From: Symbiodinium natans
Lineage: Eukaryota > Sar > Dinophyceae > Suessiales > Symbiodiniaceae
Length of the DNA: 64,000 nt
Reading direction: 5' to 3'
Assembly (NCBI GenBank): GCA_905221605.1
Contig: CAJNDS010001669.1
Coordinates: 552,001 to 616,000 of the forward strand
Positions 56,300 through 64,000 of this stretch are shown here, in pieces; the stretch's first letter is position 1, and each line of letters starts with the position of its first letter. Under the pieces are notes generated by a model. The model was not told where the DNA came from. It did no database searches and was given only the letters and a program-made list of their open reading frames with translations. A program made the position numbers and the translations under genes.

Positions 56300-56554
56300 A
56301 GCAGCTTTGCGAACATGAGCAGGCTCCCCAAGATTGGCATTGTCACATATGGCTTCGACCCGGTTGGTGTGCTTGACATGTCTGCCGCCTGTGGCCAGAT
56401 CAGTTGCAAGAAGTATGAGCGTTACTGATGAAAGGTACATATCAGCTGGGGGGGTTAGGCCGATGACTCTACTTAAAGCCTTGTTCAACAAAGTCCAATC
56501 AGTGGAGACCAGACCAGAGCATGCAACAACTTTTCCGTATAGCGATTGCGCCCG

Positions 56555-56953
56555 CATGCGCGCGGGGACGCGCGTGGGCGCTCGCAGGCGCGCGCGCGGG
56601 CGCGGGCGCTGCGCGTGCGAGCGTGCGCGTGCGAGCGTGCGCGTGCGAGCGTGCGCGTGCGAGCGTGCGCGTGCGAGCGTGCGCGTGTGCGTCGCGCGTG
56701 CGTGTTGAGCGTGCGCGTCGTGCGTCGCGCGTGCGCCTCGCGCGTGCGCGTCACGCGTGCGCGTGCACGCTTTGGCATTTGTCTTTGCGCTTTCGATTGG
56801 CCTTGTGTTTGTGTTCGTGTTCGTGGGTGCGTTTGTTTCTGCTTGTTTGTGTCGTGCGTGCATGCATGCATGCATGCATGCATGCATGCATGCATGCATG
56901 CATGCATGCATGCATGCATGCATGTGCGTGCGCTTGCGTGCATGCATGCATGC
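56555..56953. repeat. GCGTGCGAGCGT minisatellite and (GCAT)n microsatellite
   Basis: 56590-56760 repeats GCGTGCGAGC-type 10-12-mers. 56858-56925 is a pure GCAT/ATGC tetranucleotide run, with a second short run at 56938-56953. The His/Met/Ala-Cys-rich and Arg-rich open frames on both strands arise from these repeats. Confidence 0.9.
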
Positions 56954-57425
56954 GCATGCTTGTGCACGTATGAATGTCCCCATCCATGTACGCGCGCAGT
57001 TCCGCACAGCTCCCTCCTCCAAGATTGCGAAGCCATGTTCTACAACTCGGGCGCAATGACGGTTGTGGGCATCCCCTCTTGCAACCGGCTTGCAAACGTC
57101 ACGCCAGGACAGCAGCTGTCCGCGCACACCGTGCTCATGACATGGCATGCAGCTCATCGGATGTCCCCTATACGCCCTAAACCCTAAATCTTCAACCCTA
57201 AACCCACCAAGGCGCATCTTTGGCATGCCGGGTCAACATGCTGTGAGGGCTTTATGTTGTTTAGGACCTTAGGATGTATACTGTCTCCTCCGACCACGAG
57301 TAGGCTTTAAAGGTAGTTCGTTGTGTTAGAGAATCGACTTGAGCCGAGGTTTGGGCATCAATGCCGAGGGAGAGCGATGTGGCATTCATCAGGGTCAGGC
57401 CACTTGAGGGCTCAATTTTCAGTGC

Positions 57426-57535
57426 GGGAGGTTCATGGGAACTCTATGAAGGGCTAGAAGTGTGGCAACTGTACTTTTAACCAAATTTAGGTACTTCTAA
57501 CCCCACTTACAACTGTCCATGAAACTCTAAGTAGG
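57426..57535. mobile_element. MITE family A copy, about 110 bp
   Basis: Arms GGGAGGTTCATGGGAACTCT and CTGTCCATGAAACTCTAAG are imperfect inverted repeats without telomere-like insert. Confidence 0.6.
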
Positions 57536-58060
57536 GTTCGGAGTTTATGGGCATTCGGGGTGAAGCATTCATTCAGGCGGCTTGGCTTCTGTGATGACAT
57601 CAGCATGCACATGCCTTCTCCATGGTCCATAGCGACTCATGGAGTAGCCTAGACTGTGAGGACGCCTGCCAGCCCAGCCAGCCAGATCAGATCTAGCCGA
57701 AACCTGACGCGTTTCACGAACCCGGAAGTCAAATAAACCTGAGTGAAGGATAAAGACCTGAACTTAGAGTGAGGCCCCTATGTAGTTTTTGTATCATCGC
57801 CATACCGCCAGAACCTCCCGGACAAAGAAACGACTTGCCCACACTGCTGCTCCAGCAACCCACAAGCCGCCTGATCCCCTTCGACCGAATTACACCCCTT
57901 TAACACACAAAACCCTAAACCCTCATCCTAAATCCTAGACCTAAACCCTAAAGCCGAAAGCCTAAACCCCAAATCCTAAACCCTCTAAACCCCAAAGCCC
58001 CAAAATCCCAAAGCCAGATAAAACCCTAAACCCAAAGCAAAGCAAACCCAAGCCAAGCGG

Positions 58061-58290
58061 TTCCCGGAGACTCCGAAAAACCTTAACTAAGGAATGTTCC
58101 TTCAATCATATTAAGGATCCCTATGTGGTTTAAGGGTTTAGGGTTTAGTATTCAGGGCTCAGGGTGTATGTTTCTTAATTAGTGAGTATTCCTTACATCA
58201 CTAGGGTTTAGGGCTTGGGGTTTAGGAGGATTTTCCCCTCAACCCTCAACCCTCAACCCTCAACCCTAAACCCTAGTGGAGTCTCTGGGT
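58061..58290. mobile_element. MITE family B copy with two telomere-like inserts
   Basis: Ends TTCCCGGAGACTCCG and GGAGTCTCTGGG are inverted. Inside, TTTAGGG-type scraps (58133-58150) and a TTTAGGG/TTGAGGG-complement block (58202-58275) interrupt the family words GGAATGTTCCTT and AAGGATCCCTATGTGG. Confidence 0.65.
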
Positions 58291-58375
58291 TGCTGTGACC
58301 CTTTTCTTGCGCGCGAGGCCCCGCCGGCGTCACGCGAGTTGACCTTGGGGCCGGTCTTGAGATGGACTCTAGGGA

Positions 58376-58453
58376 GGGTTTAGGGTTTAGGGGTTTAGGG
58401 GTTTAGAGGTTTAGGGGTTTAGGGGTTTAGGGGTTTAGGAGTTTAGGGGTTTA
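58376..58453 (+). repeat. Octamer telomere-like tract (TTTAGGGG)
   Basis: About eight TTTAGGGG octamers after a single TTTAGGG; variants TTTAGAGG and TTTAGGAG occur once each. Confidence 0.9.
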
Positions 58454-60170
58454 TTTAGGGTCTAAGGTTTAGGTTTACGGTGGGATCCTTCGCTTGGTTA
58501 CTAGGGCTCAAGGCTCAAGAGCAGTTACAAACAGCTTGCTGAGGCTACGAACTGCCAGTTTCGGTCCTCCTTACGAAGTGTATGCATAGAACCTGCGGAC
58601 ACACTGCCGCGACAAAGCTGGAATCGTTTCTGCCGGTATCTCAACAGCTGACTCAAGAAAGCTATACTGCCCTCAGAACGTTGAACAAATAGTATGTTCA
58701 ATAGTCCCTGGGGGATTTATATGAAAAAAGTTGCAACAACAAATCCTAAGGGGACTATAGAAAAAATGGGAATCTTGCTCCTGTTCCAGCATGCCCGAAC
58801 CCAAGCCACCCCAGTCGCCGCTCCTCTGATCGCAGGACCTTTGCTGTGGCGCAGGGAGCCCCTAAACCGTGACGGTTTAGGGTTTAGGGTTTAGGGTTTA
58901 GGATTTAGGGTTTAGGGTTTTAGGGTTTAACCCTACCAACCTCCCCAACAATATACAAAGCCCAAGAGGCTCCTCCAGCCTGCACCTGCAGAAAAACCGG
59001 CAGCATCCCCTAAAAATCGGCAGACCCTGTCTTGGCTGACTTCTGAACCCCTCCTAAAATTGGTTTGGGGTTTAGGGTTTAGGGGTTAGCTAAAAGTTTA
59101 ACTTTTAGGCTCCTTCTTGTAGTTGCCTTCAAAATCCGAAAAGGTTAAAGGTTAAAGTCCTAAGAGCCTGCCAGAAGAAAGCCAAGCTGTTGCTAGATGC
59201 CCCCACACCATCCTAGTCCTAGACTCCTAGAAGCCTATAAGCCCTAACCCCCAAAACCTACACCCCTAAACATGCGTTTGTTGACGCGTGGACTGAGGTC
59301 GGCGCCGCAAACATCCCAGAACCCCCTAGACCCCAAACATCCTCGAACCCCAAACCCTAAACCCCTGAAAATCCCCAAAGGCCCTTGCAAGGCAAGTGTC
59401 CCTGGTCCTGGCGGCGCAGCGCGGCCCTGACCCATGGTGGGGCCCGCAGCGACGCCGCGGCGGAGGAGAAGGCACCTGCCAAGGCTTCCAGGCTTTTGGG
59501 GTTTAGGGTTTAGGGTTTAGGGTTTGGGGTTTAGGATTTGGGGTTTGGGGTTTAGGGTTTAGGGTTTAGGGTTTCGGGGGAGTGTCTGCATTTCAATGCG
59601 ACAATCAGCTCTTTCGATAGTCTCACTCGTCGAGCGTTTCAGGCTGAGGTCTCACAGTGTTCGGGCCAACGTCTGAAAGCATCCACCCATACCCCTCAGA
59701 TGGGATAGACAGGGCTTTCGGTTTTAGAGTTTAGAGTTTAGGGACCCTTCCTCTGAGCCTGAATGAAGTTGGAAGGCTGGAAGAAGGCCCCCCGAATTCC
59801 CAGGGATGAACACGTGCGACAGTCGTGAATTGCTTGGAGGACCATGGGTAGCTATATGCCGGGGTTACAGTCGTCGTTACTTCCCTCTCTCTCGCTCTCT
59901 CTGGCTCTCTGGCTCGCCCGCTCTCTCTCTCTCTCTCGCTCTCTGTCTGCGTCTTCGGAAGCCACAGCTCCACGACGAAGGGCTAAACCCTAAAACCTAA
60001 ACCCTAAACCCTAAACCCTAAAACCCTAAACCCTAAGCCCATGACCGGCCTAGGCCGAGGGACCACACAGGCCACACAGGGCCTCAGAGGACCCTGAGTC
60101 ACGAGGCCGCACCGGCGGCACAGAGCGGCTGACGGTGCGCACAAGCGGTTTAGGGTTTAGGGTTTAGGGT

Positions 60171-60930
60171 TTAAGGTTTAGGGTTTAGGGTTAGGGTTTC
60201 CAGCACACCCGGCCACGTCTTGAAGACGCCGAAGGTCGCACGAATTGCACGCATTGGGACATCAAAATTAGGAAGCCCATTGGCACACGAATCTGCGCAA
60301 GCCTGCACTAGCTGCCGCTTTGCATCCTCGACGGCCGCATCCTCCGACGCAGTCCATCTCAAATAAGCCAAACCCCTGACGAAGGTTGCATGCCCGAGAT
60401 TGTGATGTTTTCCTGCTTCGCGGGTGCGCTTGGCACAGGTTTGTGGCCGTTTAGTGCGTACACGTTTTGGCCATGATGTACTTTCCATACTCCTGCACAC
60501 CTGTGCAGGCTTCGAATGTCATTACATAAGGAGAGCATGCACACGGTCATGAGGAAGTGCTCACTGCCTTTGGAACCGCGGCCGGTCCGAGCGCACACTG
60601 GCCTCTCAGCATGAGCAGCATGGTCGAGGACTGATGCTACCGAGCCTGCGGCACAAGTTGGTGAATTGCCTGTTGGCCCCACGGACATGTCCAACGACAT
60701 GGGGTGCCCCACCTCTAGGACAACTGCCCCTCTGAGCACGCACATTGGCATGCCGACTTGCAAACTCCTTGGCAGCAAACACTTTTCTGCACCAGGGGCA
60801 TTGGTTGCACACCACCGCCTTCCGCGCCACTACGGAGGTTGCGAGCCTTTGTGTGTGTGTGTGTGCACCGCAAGAGCCCGTAGATCTTCTGTGTCTGCTG
60901 CCAACGGAAAGTGTACTTACCCACCAATAC
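60171..60930 (-). pseudogene. Decayed coding remnant with zinc-finger-like segment
   Basis: Three overlapping minus-strand frames each look protein-like in a different interval. At 60830-60740 CNQCPWCRKVFAAKEF...HANV resembles a C2H2 finger. Then SVASVLDHAAHAE to LCNDIRSLHRCAGVW (about 60640-60490) follows in a second frame, and AGKHHNLGHATFVRGLAYLRW-like sequence (about 60420-60350) in a third. The order and style recall a dinoflagellate multicopy protein family, but this is a weak memory. At least two frameshifts or introns would be required. Confidence 0.35.
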
Positions 60931-61150
60931 TTATAGCCCTACACCCTAACCCAAAACCCTAAACCCTAAACACTACTTATAACCACCCATGAACCTCCCT
61001 AGTCAGGGAATTTGGAGGGATCTCTGGGGTGCCTGAAAGCGCCCAAACGGGTCTCCGCAGCCGCGGCAGAAGAGGCTGGCGCACTCCTGAAGTCTCCCCT
61101 CTCTTGGGGAGGTTCATGGGTAGTTACAGGTTTAGGGTTTAGGGTTTCGG

Positions 61151-61268
61151 TACTTGGAGGTCCATGGGAAGCTTTACGAATAAGTACCCAAATAATGGTC
61201 GAATAACGGTATGGGTGTAGTTACCATACTCATAACCCTACTTACAACTAACCCTGAGCCTCCAAGTA
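61151..61268. mobile_element. MITE family A copy, clean 118-bp form
   Basis: Arms TACTTGGAGGTCCATGGGAA and TAACCCTGAGCCTCCAAGTA. The short interior has no telomere-like insert, so it is a useful reference for the intact element. A left-arm-only copy lies at 61108-61130. Confidence 0.75.
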
Positions 61269-61346
61269 ACCCCGCCTTTTAGTATGGTCCCTTGTACTTG
61301 GTTAGAGGGATCCAAAGTATGGGCCCTTATTCTGTATAGTGTCAGC

Positions 61347-61396
61347 CCTAAACCCTAAACCCTAAACCCTAAACCCTAAACCCTAAACCCTAAACC
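61347..61396 (-). repeat. Telomere-like tract (CCCTAAA, about 7 units)
   Basis: Perfect heptamers inside a short unit whose ends (GTCCCTTGTACTTGG and CAAGGGACACAAGACC-like) look inverted. Confidence 0.9.
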
Positions 61397-61399
61397 GTT

Positions 61400-61999
61400 G
61401 TGTAACAAGGGACACAAGACCTAAGGTCCATACTTGGAACCCCATTTTCAGGGGCCTCAGGGCTTCTCGAGGCTGCAAGAATACCACACGCACATGGGCA
61501 GTTCCCTACACGAGGGTCCTTCTTTGCGGTCCTTACGTTGCAGGCGCGTGCTCTGTAGGGGAACCCAAAAAGGGACCCTAACTTAGAGAACTACCCACAT
61601 GGTGCGTCAGCCAGACTCCCTTTTTTCCTCCAGGGGCGGATCCTCGGAGCATCGTAGGCAGCCTTAAGGAAGGTGATGCCTGCAGCCCCGAGCAGCAACC
61701 CTGGTTTTTTGAGTTGCAGCAAAACTGATCTCCGCGGCTCTTGAGCACAAGCTCAAAGCCTTCAGAGAACGCTCAAAAGGCACATCACTGCCGTGGTTGT
61801 TATTAAGCTAGCCTTGCAAAACTCTGAGCCCTAAACCCTGAACCCTAAACCCTGCAAGAGCCCTTCCAACTCTACAAAAGCACTACGCAGAAACCCTTGG
61901 CTGCCAATGTGGCTAATGGCTTCCAACATTCTGGACCTGTTCGCAAAACAGGCCTCAAAGGGTCCTGAACCCTTTTTTCAGGACCCTAAACCCTAAACC
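61400..61999. other. Gene-less stretch 3' of the oxidase gene
   Basis: Short telomere-like scraps and unique-looking sequence; it would contain the 3' untranslated region of the minus-strand oxidase gene. No terminator or processing signal is identified. Confidence 0.5.
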
Positions 62000-63675
62000 C
62001 TAAACCCACTCCTGAGGAGTCCTAAAGGCCTCCATGATTTCGGCCTCCGGTGACCCTTCCTTGGGCTCGTGGGCGTAGAGCCACTTGGCGTTCTCCGGCA
62101 GGGACATTAAGATGCTCTCGATGCGGCCAACGCCGCTGCTTAGCCTAGTTCATGGTTGGGATAGTCTTAAAATTCTACATATATATATAGGTGTATATGT
62201 ATGTATATGTACATATATACATATTTAATATTTTTGGTGTTTAAATACCCTTAATTAAAAATGCAAAAAATGGTACCCCACTATGAGTCAGCAGCATCTT
62301 GAGGCCGAAGACGGTGCCGCGATCGTAGACAAGGTTGAACTCCACGTAGCGGCCCCGGCGGATCAACTGCCATTGCTTCTGCTCCTCCGTGAACTCCTTG
62401 TCCCTGTTCTTCTCAAGAATTGGCACGTAGGCCTTGGGAACTGCAGCCAGGCAGTCTGTCGAAAACTTCAGGTGCTTGTCGGGGTCCTCGGAGTTGAAGT
62501 CGTCAAAGAAGATGCCACCCAGGCCCCGCGTCTCCTGACGATGCTGGATGAGGAAGTACTTGTCGGCCCACTTCTTGAACTTGCCGTACCAGTCCTATAC
62601 TAAACTTGGAACCCTAGCAAAAATGCGTTTTTTGCTGTAAACTTCTTAGGAAAAAAGTACACAAACATAAAAATCATTTAAGTATCCCTAAGAGTCGGGG
62701 TCGTACTTGTCACAGACATCCTTGTATGTCCCGTGGAAATGCTTCATGTCCTCCTTGTCCAGGTAGGAGGGAGTGATGTCAGTGCCACCGCCAAACCACC
62801 ACCTTACTAGCCCAGGAACCCTATGATAATAAGGGTACCCTTCTTGGGGTTGATTACGTTGTAAGGGAACACCCAGAACCCAAAAAAATCGTGAAAGGGT
62901 ACCACTGGGCGACCAAGCCACTGGCCGGTCTCCGTCTCGAAGTAGCGGTAGTTGAAGTGCATGGTGGGGCAATGGGGGTTCTTGGGATGCATCACAGAGG
63001 ACAGGCCGCAAGCGAAGAAAGGGACCTTCTGACCGGGTTTCAGCTTTCCGCCTGCGCGGTCGGCCCCCCGCTCGGTGGCCGCATTCAGCGCCGACTCGGG
63101 CATCTCGCCGTAGACAACGCTGAGGTTCACCCCAGCCTTCTCCTTGGTAGCCGAGTAACCATCTCACAATAAGGGTACCCTTTTTGGGGTTGCTCGTCTT
63201 TATAAGGGAACCCACAACCCAAAAAAGGCAAAAGGGCACCACTCAGCTGCCAAGTCTCAAAAATGTTGCCGTTGGCGAGCACACGGGCAACTCCGCCACC
63301 GCCTTTCTCGCCGCGCGTGTAGGGCTCCGTCGAGAACTTGGCACCACCGTCGCAGTCCTCAATGGCCTTGCAGATGTTCGCCTGGGCCTCTGCCACAACC
63401 GCCTCAAATCGCCGCCGCATGGAATCTGGGGCATCCGACTGCTTGCACATGGAGGTGTACTTCTCCATGACGACGGTCGCAGACCTCGCCACCGTGCGCT
63501 TACGCATTCCCCGCCGGCAGCCCGTCAAAGCCGCTGCCCCCGTCACGGCAAGGAGGGTGTGGGACGGGCTGGGCGAGTGGGTGCTTGTCGGAGCCGCGGC
63601 CGGGGCCACTACCGCACGTGGGGCGGCAGACTGGCTCGTAATCGGCTGGCCCGGACTTGTCACGAAGGCATCCAT
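62000..63675 (-). CDS. CPOX: Coproporphyrinogen III oxidase, oxygen-dependent, plastid-type; 5 exons, 395 aa
   Basis: It converts coproporphyrinogen III to protoporphyrinogen IX in haem/chlorophyll synthesis. Exons (minus strand): 63675-63259, 63142-62922, 62802-62697, 62594 to about 62290, and 62138-62000; lengths sum to an exact frame. Family motifs run in order: [13 protein letters not shown] across the first join, [30 protein letters not shown] across the second join, [46 protein letters not shown] and [11 protein letters not shown] near the end, closing with TPQEWV. The catalytic His and Asp contexts are present. The first about 70 residues are Ala/Ser/Pro/Thr-rich with a hydrophobic stretch then RRGMRKR, fitting a plastid-targeting leader. 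ATG 63675 is chosen because a relict spliced leader lies 66 bases upstream; an open frame continues further only through that leader. The stop (TAG) lies in a telomere-like repeat. Confidence 0.93.
62139..62289 (-). other. Intron 4 of the oxidase, about 151-154 nt
   Basis: Lies between GTVFGLKML and [10 protein letters not shown] and ends AACTAGGCTAAG. The donor is either GA (62289) or GC (62292); both keep the frame. It contains a TATATA run and GTGGGGTACCATTTTTTG, similar to the left part of introns 1 and 2. Confidence 0.65.
62595..62696 (-). mobile_element. Intron 3 of the oxidase, 102 nt, GA-AG, possible second introner type
   Basis: Starts GACTCTTAGGGATAC and ends AGTTTAGTATAG; exon 4 starts GACTGG, so GACT is duplicated. 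The interior does not align with introns 1 and 2. Splicing joins KYDP to DWYGKFKKW. Confidence 0.7.
62803..62921 (-). mobile_element. Introner-like intron 2 of the oxidase, 119 nt, GT-AG
   Basis: Same element as intron 1 along its whole length: CTTGGTCGCCCAGTGGTACC at the start, TTTTTTTGGGTT, TGTTCCCTTA, CAACCCCAAGAAGGGTACCC and a GGGCTAGTAAG end. It is flanked by GTGG on both sides. Splicing gives ETGQWWFGGG. Confidence 0.8.
63143..63258 (-). mobile_element. Introner-like intron 1 of the oxidase, 116 nt, GA-AG
   Basis: The minus strand reads exon ATTTTT, then GAGA, then CTTGGCAGCTGAGT ... ACTCGGCTACCAAG, then GAGAAGGCT. The 14-base ends are inverted repeats (12 of 14) and GAGA is duplicated on each side, as for a cut-and-paste insertion that became an intron. 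Splicing at GA...AG restores FEKAGVN. Confidence 0.8.
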
Positions 63676-63740
63676 CTCGATTCTGACTACTGGCGCACAC
63701 CTGGCTGCGACCTCTGTGTGTCTTGCTTTGGCCGGTATGG

Positions 63741-63755
63741 CTTGCGCCAAAATGG
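63741..63755 (-). other. Relict spliced leader 5' of the oxidase
   Basis: The minus strand reads CCATTTTGGCGCAAG, one mismatch from the relict-leader 15-mer, and the preceding AG also matches. It lies 66 bases before the chosen ATG, where a 5' leader would be. Confidence 0.75.
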
Positions 63756-63813
63756 CTCCGCGTTCAGAGCTTGGCTTCGGGCTCAAGACCCCTTCATTGA
63801 GGAAATACACCAC

Positions 63814-64000
63814 CTTAAACGATATAAGATTCTGTACTCTGAACTGAGGTCTAATTATTCCATGACGAGGACTGCCGCTTCCCGGGGTCCATGCGCTTGG
63901 TGCATTTCAATCAAGAAAATGGTGGCCGAACAGGGTTTAGGGTTTAGGGTTCAGGGAACAAGGCTATGCCGCAAACTACCTAAACCCTAAACCCTAAACC
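63814..64000. other. Right edge: upstream region and telomere-like scraps
   Basis: Upstream of the oxidase leader; TTTAGGG units at 63934-63950 and CCCTAAA at the window end. No gene is visible. Confidence 0.6.

Larger units (their letters stand above)
57540..60170. other. Gene-less stretch
   Basis: Telomere-like tracts (58376-58453, 58876-58930, 59498-59575), a family B element (58061-58290) and a CT-rich microsatellite (59881-59945). No frame shows a recognisable protein. Confidence 0.6.

Noticed and set aside
56279..57226. 315-residue minus-strand frame and overlapping plus-strand frames
   Set aside because: Products of the GCGTGC minisatellite and GCAT microsatellite; the frame also starts and ends in telomere-like repeat.
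57338..57352. CTTGAGCC, partial complement of the spliced leader
   Set aside because: Only eight bases match and there is no adjacent gene.
58500..58520. GGCTCAAGGCTCAAG, resembling the 3' end of the spliced leader in tandem
   Set aside because: Lacks the CCATTTT part and has no gene next to it.
63676..63813. Upstream extension of the oxidase frame (GTG at 63813)
   Set aside because: It would translate through the relict spliced leader, which belongs to the 5' leader; there is no ATG.

Overview
The window comes from a nuclear dinoflagellate genome, probably a Suessiales or Symbiodiniaceae-type alga. Three signs point there. (1) Relict copies of the dinoflagellate spliced leader (core CCATTTTGGCTCAAG) lie just 5' of two genes: a perfect tandem pair at 12133-12162 and a one-mismatch copy at 63741-63755. 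(2) Reading frames can only be joined with GC-AG or GA-AG introns as well as GT-AG ones. (3) One gene belongs to a protein family I know only from dinoflagellates. There are very few genes: most of the 64 kb is repeats.

Layout. 1-38.4 kb and 55.4-64 kb are dominated by short interstitial telomere-like tracts (TTTAGGG/CCCTAAA and variants, both orientations). They are mixed with several families of short inverted-repeat (MITE-like) elements, and telomere-like tracts often lie inside those elements. Genes in this background: a retroposed-looking gene at 11356-12072 (-), a two-exon dinoflagellate-specific gene at 17204-18512 (-), and a plastid-type coproporphyrinogen III oxidase at 62000-63675 (-). 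The oxidase has four introns; two are homologous introner-like elements with inverted ends and 4-bp target duplications, and its stop codon lies in a telomere-like tract. Satellites are a 131-bp minisatellite (23.4-24.2 kb), a 3.4-kb AT-rich palindromic higher-order array (32.6-35.96 kb) and a recent tandem duplication (35.96-37.2 kb).

38.4-55.4 kb has essentially no telomere-like tracts. It holds a small coiled-coil gene (its end is at 38160), microsatellite-bearing tandem repeats (39.3-40.9 kb), and a gene-dense block at 42.4-53.5 kb, all on the + strand. The main gene (46333-53481) can be read as one protein of about 2300 residues by removing three short introns. In order it shows a RecB-like PD-(D/E)XK nuclease, an SF3/D5-like helicase ATPase with an altered P-loop, a polymerase-palm-like segment, an OTU-like peptidase segment, a C2H2 finger and a DDE-type transposase/integrase-like domain. 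Upstream ORFs look like a cysteine-peptidase-like protein and an F-box/RING-like protein. I read this as a self-replicating transposon or integrated virus-like element of a type I cannot name, and as the best candidate for an undescribed system here.

The telomere-like tracts, MITEs, introners and retroposed genes together show a genome remodelled by insertion. Relative timing can be read in places: introns gained after retroposition in the oxidase gene, and a tract present in one copy but not the other of a recent duplication.
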